A DNA stretch of 64,000 nt from DATKJY01 sp964540105 (GTDB taxonomy: Bacteria > Zixibacteria > MSB-5A5 > GN15 > FEB-12), in the NCBI GenBank assembly GCA_964540105.1, contig CAZILL010000001.1:1178001-1242000 (forward strand), read 5' to 3'. How positions within the stretch are numbered: position 1 is the stretch's first letter; each line of letters starts with the position of its first letter. A model generated the notes under the pieces. The model was given only the letters and a program-made list of their open reading frames with translations. It made no database searches and was not told the origin of the DNA. A program made the translations under genes and the position numbers. Positions 25,942-35,156 of this stretch are shown here, piece by piece.

Positions 25942-28900
25942 ATGCGTAAGATCGTTAACCGATATCCGATGTTGATTCTGTTCCTGGCCGCGATGCTTGT
26001 CGTGTCGGCGGCCGACGTTTTCGGCGCTGCCGTTGGTCAGATCAAGGGTTCGATAAAGGACAAGGATTCAAAGGAGCCCGTCCCGGGAGCGACTGTCCTT
26101 ATCAAAGGGACTAAGATCGGAGCTATGACCGATCCCGATGGAAACTATGTGATCGCACGCGTCGAACCAGGGCAATACATTCTGGTCGTTTCCAGCGTAT
26201 CGTATAACACAACGGAGATTTCCGGCGTTTCAGTCACGGCGGATTTGACCAGCGAACAGTCGATTCTCTTGACAAAAAAGATCAGCGAACTGGATGTCAA
26301 AATCACCGTCACCGCCAAGCAGGACATCATTAACAAATTCGAAACGTCAAATCAGCAGACAATAAGCGCACAAGAGATCAAGTCACGTCCTGTTCAAACG
26401 GTTGACAACCTCCTGAAGCAGGTAGCCGGTGTACAGACGACACAATCCGGCCAAGTGTTCATCCGGGGTGGGCGTGCCGGTGAAGTGTCGTACATTGTCG
26501 ACGGCGTACCTATTGGTGATCCCCTCGGCGGGACTGGGCAGGCGGGAGCCAACTTGTCGCTCGTGTCCGGGTCAATTCAGGAAATTCAGATCATCAAGGA
26601 CGGGTTCGATCCCGAATACGGCGACGCTCTTTCCGGTATCGTCAAGATTACATCGGCTACGGGCAGCAAGGATAACACCAAGGTGCACCTTCAGTATCAG
26701 ACCGACGACCTGGGATCATCCAAGCTCAACAAGTACTCCTGGAATTATGACTATGCCCAGTTTTCGATCTCCGGTCCTGACCCGATCTTAAAGAATCGTT
26801 TGTTGCCTGCGTTAGGTCTGAAATTCCTTGAAGACAAGGAATTCACTTACTATTTGTACGGCGAAGTGACTAAAGATGACGGGGTCAATCAGTACGAGCG
26901 CTTCAATACACCGGTCACTCCCAGGATTCACGACAACTTCAGCTTATTCGGGGTCAAGGTCCCGGAGCGCCTCAACAACAGCTACTATTGGACAACTACT
27001 TTCCAGTTCCGTCCGACTCAGAACCTGAAGGCTATCTTATCATACAAGAATTCTCAACGTGATTTTACCGATTTCAACTGGGACTATCGCTACAGCGCCC
27101 GCACGGCTCCCATAGGAAAAGACAAATGGCAATCGGTCTCTCTTGAGCTGTCCCAGGCAATCAATAAGAACTTCAGCTACGAAGCCGTCTTTTCGTACTA
27201 TGACAAGCGCGTCTCCCAGAAGCCGGGGGATCCTGATCGTCCGGGCGTGGGATTGAATCCCGATCAGTTTGCATCTTACGACCAATGGGAGTTTTTCACC
27301 GACAATAATGGCAACGGCGTGTACGATCCCCCGGAGCCGCTCATAAATCTCTATCCGGACTCGGCGACATTCGGTCTGAATTTCAGTGGTCCAGCCTACA
27401 CGTTCGGTGAGGACAACGTCGAAGTGAATTCGCAAGCCGGGACGACCCGTCAGAGCAACTTCCGCTTCAACAGGAACGGCTTAGTCGATAACCTTGAAGG
27501 GGAGCCTTTCATCGATCTCAACGGCAATGGGGTGTGGGACAGGGGAGATTTCCTCGCCGATCAGAACGGCAACGGACGGCTCGATGAGAATCGTATTTCT
27601 CGCATCAATAATCACACGTCGGAACCGTATGTCGATGGCGATTCAAACCTGGGCGAGCCTTTCACCGATGTGAATCGTAATGGCGTATTCGATCAGGGGA
27701 TCGATGTGTTCGTCATGAGCGCCAATGCCGGTATCAATCAGGACCTCAATCATGATGGCACGTACAATGGGCCGTCCAGCCTATGGGAAATCGGGATCCC
27801 ATATATTGACAGAAACGGAAACGGCATATTTGATCGCGGTAATGGCAATTACGACCCGGGTGAGCCGTTTTCGGATGTGAACGGAAACGGGATTCGGGAC
27901 GATCGGGGTCGGACAGACTTTCTCGATCCCATCAGCTATGACGAAACCGCCAGATGGCTGGACTACAGCACCAAGACGCTCCGAGGGGAAGTCAAGGTGT
28001 TCCGCCTGATGGGCGCGCATGAATTGAAGGGTGGCGCGGCAATCGCTCACGATTTCTATGATTACCGCGAAATCCGTCGCCCCTATATGATCTACAGCGG
28101 ACGCCCCGACGGAGGAGATTACCCGACGCGAGGGCAGTTCCGTGATTTCTTTGAATACAGTCCGTGGAGCGGAGCGATCTACCTCCGTGATAAGCTCGAA
28201 TATGGTTCGATGATTGCCTCCTTGGGGCTCCGGTGGGACTTCTACCTTCAAGACACCAAACGCCTGTACGACGTGGCCGTCAACGATCAGCTGAGTACCG
28301 GAATTATCTACGGTGATCGTCAGCGATTGTCACCCCGTATTGGCTTCTCGTATCCGATTTCTGACAAGGCAAAAGTACACTTCAACTACGGGCATTTCTT
28401 CCAGCTTCCGGATCGGCTGAAAATGTACGCCAGGAACACGACCAATGTTGACGCCAATAGCGTCGTCGGCAATTACAACCTGGACTACATGAAGACTATT
28501 CAGTATTCGTTCGGCGTCAAATACGCCATGACCGAAAACTACTCGGTTGATTTCTCCGGCTATTTCAAAGATGAGTTTGATAAGATCAATGCCAAGGAAG
28601 TGCGTCCCGACCCTCTGAGTTCACTTACCGTCCAACAGTATCGTAATGTTGACTACGGAAGAAGTCGCGGGCTGGAATTGCAGATCGATAAGCGCGGTGG
28701 TGGCTATGTCACCGGACAGCTAAGCTATACCTACGCGTTTGCGTACGGTAAGGCATCGGAAGCGACGACGTCCTATCAGTCTCCGCTTGAACTTGCCAAA
28801 GAGCCGTTATCGGAATCCCCGTTGGACAATGACATCCGTCACTCCCTGAAGGTTGGTGTGCAGGTGTACATTCCCAACACGGTGAAACCGCGTCTCTTCG

Positions 28901-29289
28901 GTCTGCCGATTTCGAATGGGTGGTCGTTATCTCTCGAGTCCATTATCGAAAGCGGCAAGCCGTTCACGCCGACGAGTTCTTATCCGAATATCACTCATGA
29001 CCGCAACGAGGCGATCGAGAAGAATTCGCTGCGGTATCCCGGGACGGCTGTATTTGATGTCCGTTTCCAGAAAGAGTTCCGCTTGGTTGGGATGAATTAC
29101 TCTTTCATTCTCTGGGTGAGAAACCTGTTCAACGCGCGCAACGTGACCAGCGTGTATGATAAGACGGGCCGACCGGACACACAGCAGAACAACGGCGGCA
29201 TTGTAAGGGGTGGGGCCGAGTACGATCGCAACCCCGAGAACTGGAACTATGGTCGCCAAATCCGTCTGGGGCTCGAAGTGAACTTGTAG
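25942..29289 (+). CDS. TonB-dependent receptor with N-terminal carboxypeptidase-like domain
   Basis: 1115 aa from the ATG at 25942 (GAGGAGA upstream; the GTG at 25885 would put 19 residues before the signal). Signal MRKIVNRYPMLILFLAAMLVV. Domains: CarboxypepD_reg-like (~30-115; GQIKGSIKDKDSKEPVPGATV), plug (~130-235; GVQTTQSGQVFIRGGRAGEVSYIVDG-type sequence) and a 22-strand-type barrel ending in GLEVNL. Odd: from ~residue 452 to 655 the barrel holds about seven D-x-N-G-N-G-x-x-D motifs (DNNGNGVYD, DLNGNGVWD, DQNGNGRLD, DVNRNGVFD, DRNGNGIFD, DVNGNGIRD), resembling calcium-binding dockerin/EF-hand loops, probably in an external loop. It is followed by PorV/PorQ and lipoprotein genes. Substrate unknown. 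Confidence 0.9.
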   Translation: MRKIVNRYPMLILFLAAMLVVSAADVFGAAVGQIKGSIKDKDSKEPVPGATVLIKGTKIGAMTDPDGNYVIARVEPGQYILVVSSVSYNTTEISGVSVTADLTSEQSILLTKKISELDVKITVTAKQDIINKFETSNQQTISAQEIKSRPVQTVDNLLKQVAGVQTTQSGQVFIRGGRAGEVSYIVDGVPIGDPLGGTGQAGANLSLVSGSIQEIQIIKDGFDPEYGDALSGIVKITSATGSKDNTKVHLQYQTDDLGSSKLNKYSWNYDYAQFSISGPDPILKNRLLPALGLKFLEDKEFTYYLYGEVTKDDGVNQYERFNTPVTPRIHDNFSLFGVKVPERLNNSYYWTTTFQFRPTQNLKAILSYKNSQRDFTDFNWDYRYSARTAPIGKDKWQSVSLELSQAINKNFSYEAVFSYYDKRVSQKPGDPDRPGVGLNPDQFASYDQWEFFTDNNGNGVYDPPEPLINLYPDSATFGLNFSGPAYTFGEDNVEVNSQAGTTRQSNFRFNRNGLVDNLEGEPFIDLNGNGVWDRGDFLADQNGNGRLDENRISRINNHTSEPYVDGDSNLGEPFTDVNRNGVFDQGIDVFVMSANAGINQDLNHDGTYNGPSSLWEIGIPYIDRNGNGIFDRGNGNYDPGEPFSDVNGNGIRDDRGRTDFLDPISYDETARWLDYSTKTLRGEVKVFRLMGAHELKGGAAIAHDFYDYREIRRPYMIYSGRPDGGDYPTRGQFRDFFEYSPWSGAIYLRDKLEYGSMIASLGLRWDFYLQDTKRLYDVAVNDQLSTGIIYGDRQRLSPRIGFSYPISDKAKVHFNYGHFFQLPDRLKMYARNTTNVDANSVVGNYNLDYMKTIQYSFGVKYAMTENYSVDFSGYFKDEFDKINAKEVRPDPLSSLTVQQYRNVDYGRSRGLELQIDKRGGGYVTGQLSYTYAFAYGKASEATTSYQSPLELAKEPLSESPLDNDIRHSLKVGVQVYIPNTVKPRLFGLPISNGWSLSLESIIESGKPFTPTSSYPNITHDRNEAIEKNSLRYPGTAVFDVRFQKEFRLVGMNYSFILWVRNLFNARNVTSVYDKTGRPDTQQNNGGIVRGGAEYDRNPENWNYGRQIRLGLEVNL

Positions 29290-29340
29290 GCGGTTCTGAA
29301 CGTCGAGAAGCTTATAGCGTTAAGATAAGGATAGATTGAA

Positions 29341-30324
29341 ATGATGAGAACCAAATGGGTTCGCGATAAAGTGACCAGGTCGCGAGTGGCTTGGATATCC
29401 GGGTGTGTAATGGCCTTAGCGCTCCTGGCTTCGTCCACCGAAGTGCGGGCACAGGCAAAGGTCGGCACGACTGGTCCGCAATTTCTGGAACTCGGCGTCT
29501 CTGCCAGGGCGATGGGCATGGCCGAGGCCTTCACGGCCGTCGCCACAGACGTTTCAGCTGTCTATTACAATCCGGCCGGTTTGACATCGTTACTGGGGCG
29601 GGAGGCTATGTTTACTTATATCCGCATGCCGGCCGACGTGAATTATGGGTTTGCTTCGGTTGCGACCCCGCTCGAGGCTATCGGAGGCGTGGTTGGTATC
29701 GGGGCTTACGCGCTCTCATCCGGAGAGATGATCGAACGCACGTATGAACGAGGCGGGTTTCAGGGGACCGGACGGACCTTCGTCGCAAACGACTTTGCCT
29801 TTTCTATTGGGTACGGTCGTTACTTGACTGACCGCTTTTCAGTCGGTCTGACCATCAAGTACGTTGGTCTGTACTATCATGACTATCGCTCGAGTGGCTG
29901 GTCCGCCGATGTGGGCACGAGCTACGACACCGGGTTCCGTGGTTTTAAGATCGCCATGATTATCAAGGACTTTGGACCTGACCAGAAATTCATCGACAAG
30001 GCCTTTGCGCTTCCGATCAATTTCAAGTTTGGGGCGTCCATCAATTTGGTCGAGACTGCAAACAATATGGTGATCTTCTCGGCCGAGGGATCGCACCCCT
30101 CGGACAATCTCGAAAAGTACAACGCCGGCCTTGAGTACTCGTACAGAGATCGGTTTTCGATTCGTGGCGGTCACCGATTCAACTACGACAGTGACGGCTT
30201 TACGTTTGGAGGCGGGCTGAGAGTCCCCTTCGGCCAGGACAGAGATCTCCGATTCGATTACGCATATCAGTATTTTGGAGTGTTGCCGCCAGTTCACCGT
30301 TACAGCATGACCGTGTCGTTCTAA
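29341..30324 (+). CDS. PorV/PorQ-family outer-membrane protein
   Basis: 327 aa. A signal peptide ends near EVRAQA. The family N-terminal block reads QFLELGVSARAMGMAEAFTAVATDVSAVYYNPAGL, and the C-terminal beta strands end in an aromatic (SMTVSF). PorV/PorQ proteins are FadL-like barrels; PorV shuttles type IX cargo to the attachment complex. It is 51 bases downstream of the TonB receptor and 20 upstream of the lipoprotein gene, probably one operon. One of three such genes in the window. Confidence 0.88.
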   Translation: MMRTKWVRDKVTRSRVAWISGCVMALALLASSTEVRAQAKVGTTGPQFLELGVSARAMGMAEAFTAVATDVSAVYYNPAGLTSLLGREAMFTYIRMPADVNYGFASVATPLEAIGGVVGIGAYALSSGEMIERTYERGGFQGTGRTFVANDFAFSIGYGRYLTDRFSVGLTIKYVGLYYHDYRSSGWSADVGTSYDTGFRGFKIAMIIKDFGPDQKFIDKAFALPINFKFGASINLVETANNMVIFSAEGSHPSDNLEKYNAGLEYSYRDRFSIRGGHRFNYDSDGFTFGGGLRVPFGQDRDLRFDYAYQYFGVLPPVHRYSMTVSF

Positions 30325-30343
30325 GAGAAGTGAGGAGCCAGTG

Positions 30344-32605
30344 ATGAGTTTTGTTCAACCAGTTTATAGAAGGTCCCTCATGGTATCAGCGCTGGGCGCA
30401 CTGATTCTGCTGACTGTGATCTACGGCGCTGTTCTTGTAGGCTGCGGTAAGCGAGTAACCGGGACGCAAACGGAAAATCAGCCGCCCGTGGTGAATTTTG
30501 TCAACACCCCTCCCGACAGCCTTAAGGTAAGCAAGAACACTATTGTATATTGGTATGGGACAGACCCCGATGGCCTTGTCAAGGAATATCGCTACGTTGT
30601 GGTCACGAAGGTTGAGTTGACGAACATTTTCGGGGACCTGCCCGACACAACCTTGGCCATGCGGTACAGAGATGAGGTGCTTCCACAGTTAGAGGAGCAC
30701 AAGTGGACGCGGGTATTCGTTGAAAAGGATAATCCCAGCACGACTGATACTGTTCGCTTGACAGCTGACATGCGGGCCCCTGTCACGAATTACGTTGTGC
30801 AGTATATTTTCCTGCAGGCTATCGACGATCTGGGACTCAAGTCAGTGCCAGTTTGGAAAGTCCTCAGCCGCAATGACAATCCCCCGAACACTATCATTCG
30901 TATCTTTGGCCCGCCCGAGAATCTGGGCTCACAGAGGACCCCGTTCCTGAACTCGGTGCTCCGGGGCGGCGCTATTACCGGTGTTCGAGTGACCTGGGCC
31001 GGCGAGAGCCCCAATTATACAAGTCAGACCGAAGCGCCCCCGTTCGCAGTGCGTTGGAAGGTCTTTGGTCCCTATGATAGTCTGGACCTCAAGGCCCTGA
31101 AGGATAACTTTGTCAAGAAGGCGTTTGTGACCTTCGACGGCGTCGTGTATGTCATTGAGCAGAACCGGGATGTTGTCCTTCGCCACTATGACACGACCTA
31201 TCCTGGCGGCGTAATACGCATCGATAGTACGTCGGACAAAACTCGCATGAGAATCGACACCGTGACAAAGAGGAACGACTACGGCATACTTGATAGTTTG
31301 TTCCTTGTCTACGATTCCAGCTTCGTGGGGAATGCGCAATACTACCGGTTGCTTGACAGTTCTGCCAGCGATGACCGGACCGGCTGGGTGTCGGCGGGTC
31401 CTTCTGTGTTCTATAATCTGTTCCGCAGGTCCCCGTCAGACAGCACTCGTCAGAGGGTCTTTGTCCTCTGGGCGACCTGCCGCGACGATGCCTATTTAGA
31501 AGACCCAGTTCCGGCCTTCAGGGACGTTCATGTTCTCGATCCAAGGATGGAAAAGGATGTGCTGATTCTCGATTTCTCAGCCCCGGCGAATAATGACAAC
31601 AAGTACGTTCGTATCAATGGCCCGAAGGTCGACTCCCTCGATATAGATGCTATACCCCGCGGGGACTCAGCGAGAATGTACTGGGGGCGTCTCATCAGGA
31701 AATGGCGTCCGGAGATCATCTACGATTCCGACTCGGACTACTTGTATGTCGCACGTATGGATGAAGCGAAGGCCCTTCAACTGCTTGTCAAGTATAAGAT
31801 CCTGATACTTTATAACGATGACGTCAAGTCGTCTGGCATTAGCGACGGTATCAATCCTTCACCCCTTGGGGCAAGCATATATACGGCGATAGACGCAGGC
31901 GTTAACGCCTGGCTTACGATGAGATGTCCGGCCATGGGAAATCTTGCGACTCCCGGCGCGAGCTTCGTGCCTCTTGACAATCAGTACAAGCGATACTGGG
32001 GTGTTGCGGGTATGGTCTTCTCGGGATGGTCGGCGCTCGCCATTGACGCCATCAAGACCGATGCTGCTCCCGGACCCGTGCGCATCGAGGATTTTGCAGG
32101 CGCGTCAAGTCTGGACCCAACAAAGCTCCCTGACCTCGTCGTCGACACCGCGCAATTGCACGGTCGCTACTACTGGGGGTTTGGCCCTAAGGGAGACCCG
32201 ATCTGGGATCTCCCGCTTACGTGGCGATCCGAAGCCGCCTGCCTTCCTGAGGTCGACTGGACCAGGAGGATAGCAGGAACAGAACCATTGTACCTGTACA
32301 AATCCAGGTTCGGCGTCGATGCGATACCTTTCCTGAACACATCGTACGAAGGGGCTCCTGTTGCCCACCGGTTCAGCACGTCGTTCTATCGAACTGCCCA
32401 TTTCAACTTCACTCCTCTGTCGATCCGGGATGATCAGATGCAGGTCGTGGCCGATACCATCCTCAATTGGCTGTACGTCCCGCAAGCGACGTCAAGCGCC
32501 ATTCGTTACCCCGATGCTGTCATCAAAATGTCAGCGGAGCAGGTACGCCAGAATTATGAATACCGGCAGTCGGTCATGCAGAACGGAGCCGGGTGGCAGC
32601 GCTGA
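30344..32605 (+). CDS. Large lipoprotein with Ig-like N-terminal domain
   Basis: 753 aa. The hydrophobic N terminus ends ...GAVLVGCGK, a lipobox-like site. Residues ~50-180 look like an Ig/fibronectin-type fold (PPVVNFVNTPPDSLKVSKNT, WYGTDPDGLVKEYRY). The second half carries an alpha/beta segment (KDVLILDFSAPANND, KYKILILYNDDVKSS, AIDAGVNAWLTMRCP) reminiscent of class-I amidotransferase-like folds but without a catalytic triad that I can see. The ATG at 30344 sits 6 bases after AGGAG, preferred over the GTG at 30341. Third gene of the TonB/PorV unit. No specific function is recognised. Confidence 0.65.
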   Translation: MSFVQPVYRRSLMVSALGALILLTVIYGAVLVGCGKRVTGTQTENQPPVVNFVNTPPDSLKVSKNTIVYWYGTDPDGLVKEYRYVVVTKVELTNIFGDLPDTTLAMRYRDEVLPQLEEHKWTRVFVEKDNPSTTDTVRLTADMRAPVTNYVVQYIFLQAIDDLGLKSVPVWKVLSRNDNPPNTIIRIFGPPENLGSQRTPFLNSVLRGGAITGVRVTWAGESPNYTSQTEAPPFAVRWKVFGPYDSLDLKALKDNFVKKAFVTFDGVVYVIEQNRDVVLRHYDTTYPGGVIRIDSTSDKTRMRIDTVTKRNDYGILDSLFLVYDSSFVGNAQYYRLLDSSASDDRTGWVSAGPSVFYNLFRRSPSDSTRQRVFVLWATCRDDAYLEDPVPAFRDVHVLDPRMEKDVLILDFSAPANNDNKYVRINGPKVDSLDIDAIPRGDSARMYWGRLIRKWRPEIIYDSDSDYLYVARMDEAKALQLLVKYKILILYNDDVKSSGISDGINPSPLGASIYTAIDAGVNAWLTMRCPAMGNLATPGASFVPLDNQYKRYWGVAGMVFSGWSALAIDAIKTDAAPGPVRIEDFAGASSLDPTKLPDLVVDTAQLHGRYYWGFGPKGDPIWDLPLTWRSEAACLPEVDWTRRIAGTEPLYLYKSRFGVDAIPFLNTSYEGAPVAHRFSTSFYRTAHFNFTPLSIRDDQMQVVADTILNWLYVPQATSSAIRYPDAVIKMSAEQVRQNYEYRQSVMQNGAGWQR

Positions 32606-32659
32606 GTCGAAGGACGTACTTTGTAACACGCTCTTGAGATTCGTGCCAATCAGGCAATG

Positions 32660-32695
32660 AGATGGGACTGGCAAGATGCCAGTCCCATCTTCTTT
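32660..32695. terminator. Strong bidirectional terminator hairpin
   Basis: GATGGGACTGGCA pairs perfectly (13 bp) with TGCCAGTCCCATC and is followed by TTCTTT on the plus strand. It sits between convergent genes and serves the plus-strand TonB operon and probably the minus-strand gene. Confidence 0.75.
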
Positions 32696-34877
32696 ATGGC
32701 AAGCGGCGCCTGCGTGCCGCCAACTGAGAGAATTCAGCATGCGACGGGAATCGGGCCAGCGCACTCGCCAGAACTGAATCCGCAGCAGCTTCGTTACCCG
32801 AGGCGCGATAGGCGCCGATCAACGTGAGATACGACTCCGCCTGCTCTGGACTAAGAACAATAGACTGTTGGCTATAGCTTATGGCATCAGCGGCTCTTCC
32901 AGATAGTCCGCTTACTGTTCCGGCGAGATAGTATGTCTTAGCCTTTACTCGTGAGAATCCTTCAGGACCATTCGGGAAAAGCCGCTCTGAGGTACCGTCG
33001 TCAGTTTCTACCGGCGGAGCAGAGGCTGCGATCGCTCGCGAGAGTAATTGCTGTGCCCAATCAAGATCGTTCCGATTCAACATCAATTCTATGGCCTCGT
33101 TGAGCACAGTCAGGTTGCCGTCTGTTTGCTTTGAGGCGGCGAGTACGCTGTCATAGAGAGCAGCGGCGGTAATGGATGAGTCAGAAGCCAGGAGACGCAG
33201 CCAGATCCGGTTGGCGATAGGGTCCTGGGGACGGAGCCCCAGAGCGTGGTTGATTTCAACACGAGCAAGCGAATCGCTGTTTTGGATTTGGCGGATTGTG
33301 GCAATGTTAGTGTACGCGCGCGATCTTCCGGGATGGAGGGCCTTCTCACGCTGAAAGTAAACCATGGCCGAATCAATCTCTCCAAGTCTGAGGTAGCAGG
33401 CGCCGACATTGAGGTTCAAGTCGGGAAAAGTGGGGACGTCCTCAAGGGCAGAACGGCCGACCTGCAGGGCCTCTCTGAATTCTCCACGAGAGTAGTGAAA
33501 CAGAGCAAGGCTGGACTGAGTCTGCGCGGTCGGTTCTCTCTTGGGGAGAATCCAAGCATGGTAGCAGATTGGAGCAAGAGTCAGCATGAGGAACAGCGTG
33601 AGTACGGCGCGTTTTCTGTCGACGCGAATCTGTTCGACAAGGGACAAGAGCGTGCAGGAAGCGAAGACGAAGAAGTATGGAATGATCGGAAGACGAAAAC
33701 GACTATTCACAAAGAAAAGGGAAGTCAGAATCAGATACACTACCATACACGCCAACAGCCATCGAGCCTGAGAGCTTCTTGCAGCGACGAGAATGATACC
33801 GGCCAAGGCGAGCGTTAGCAGAAGTGGAAAGGTGAGAGGATTGCGATGCAAGAGCGGAATCTTCGCAAAGAACAGACCCAAATCGCGATCGTTGAACAGT
33901 TCCATCGGGGCGACCGAATAGTATAGTTTGCGTAGAAAGAGCCGCAGAAAGTCCGAGGGATGTTCGACTATCCACCGATTCCCGAGCTCGAACCAGTAGG
34001 TTGAAATCTCCCCTGAAGAGAGACCTCTTCCCAGGGATCTTTCAGCTTCACTACGCACATCACTTTGCGTCCAATTGTATCCAAGCGGTTCCGGGAGCGA
34101 AGCCGCGACGCCGTCGGCTCCGGCGTGGTTTCCAATGTACCAGTTGATTCCTCCTTGCGAGGCGATCAGCACCGGGTCGTGGGCAAGGAGGGCGTTGCGA
34201 ATTGCAACGGGCCCCACGAACGACAGGACGCCCAGCGAGAACATGACCACAAAGCGCACGAACACAGTTCCAATACCCGCATGGCGAAGAATCAGTACGA
34301 GGCCCATGGGGATGAGAAACAGGGCCACGGGACGCGTTATCATGGCCAGGCCGATCATAGCACCGGCTGTGAAGAGATGTCTTCTGTCTGGTCGCTCGCT
34401 CAACGTGAGTAGGTAGTGGATCGAGAGTTGTACGAGGAGTGTGAACAGAGCGTCTGCAAGGAGTTCGGTTCCGTAGTACACGACGATCGGGTATACGGTC
34501 TGAATCGCAGACGCCGTCAGCCCAATACGAGCGTTGAACAGGCGCCGCCCGATAAGGAAGGTCATTAGGACCGATGCGACTCCGATCGAGACACCAAACA
34601 GCCGGGCGGTCCAGAGTGAGGTTCCGAAAAGCGCGTAGAGAAACCCGAGACAGTAGGCGTAGAACGGGGCTCGGAAATAGGTCGTATCCCCGAGGATATT
34701 CCCGCTGGCGATGGAGGTTGCCCAGTTGTGATAGTAGTAGTTGTCCACGCCGAGGAGTTCCCAGTCCGGCAGTTTCGAGTATGACCACAGGTACCAGAGC
34801 CTCACTACTAAGGCAACGGCGAGCACGCTGATCAGGGGCAGAAGGGTCACTACGCGTGACCTCACAGGTTTCGGCAT
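32694..34877 (-). CDS. GT39-like membrane glycosyltransferase with C-terminal TPR region
   Basis: 727 aa. The N-terminal ~430 residues have about 11 helices and the GT-C pattern: helix 1, then an acidic luminal loop (DWELLGVDNYYYHNWA) and the FRAPFYAYCLGFLYALFG block typical of PMT_2/ArnT-type enzymes that use polyprenyl-phosphate sugars. The C-terminal ~290 residues are tetratricopeptide repeats (LALFHYSRGEFREALQVGRSA, NLNVGACYLRLGEIDSAMVYF). The fusion suggests transfer of sugar to proteins recruited by the TPR part (inference). It stands alone on the minus strand, between plus-strand secretion genes. Confidence 0.75.
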   Translation of the reverse strand: MPKPVRSRVVTLLPLISVLAVALVVRLWYLWSYSKLPDWELLGVDNYYYHNWATSIASGNILGDTTYFRAPFYAYCLGFLYALFGTSLWTARLFGVSIGVASVLMTFLIGRRLFNARIGLTASAIQTVYPIVVYYGTELLADALFTLLVQLSIHYLLTLSERPDRRHLFTAGAMIGLAMITRPVALFLIPMGLVLILRHAGIGTVFVRFVVMFSLGVLSFVGPVAIRNALLAHDPVLIASQGGINWYIGNHAGADGVAASLPEPLGYNWTQSDVRSEAERSLGRGLSSGEISTYWFELGNRWIVEHPSDFLRLFLRKLYYSVAPMELFNDRDLGLFFAKIPLLHRNPLTFPLLLTLALAGIILVAARSSQARWLLACMVVYLILTSLFFVNSRFRLPIIPYFFVFASCTLLSLVEQIRVDRKRAVLTLFLMLTLAPICYHAWILPKREPTAQTQSSLALFHYSRGEFREALQVGRSALEDVPTFPDLNLNVGACYLRLGEIDSAMVYFQREKALHPGRSRAYTNIATIRQIQNSDSLARVEINHALGLRPQDPIANRIWLRLLASDSSITAAALYDSVLAASKQTDGNLTVLNEAIELMLNRNDLDWAQQLLSRAIAASAPPVETDDGTSERLFPNGPEGFSRVKAKTYYLAGTVSGLSGRAADAISYSQQSIVLSPEQAESYLTLIGAYRASGNEAAADSVLASALARFPSHAEFSQLAARRRRLP

Positions 34878-35156
34878 GAATCAATATATCGGGAGGGACG
34901 CCTTTGAGGACTGCAAAACTGTTGCAATGCCATTCAACCTCAAAAATCCAGGCCGTCGGCGCGTTGCATACTGTGATCGGTCTGTAGGCAGTCTGCTTCA
35001 CATACGGGAAATCTCTTCCCTTGCTAAGCGTCTGGCGACCATTATTTTATCTCAATAAGGTAGAGTAACCCTGCAACTGATTGTCCGTCAGTGGGTGACA
35101 CGGCTTGCGGCATACCCTTTGCTCTTTAGGGAATCAAACCTTATGGAGATCTGCTA

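Noticed and set aside
27781..28251. Open minus-strand frame inside the TonB receptor gene
   Set aside because: The receptor's own frame is continuous and has family structure; no ribosome site or family motif in the antisense frame.
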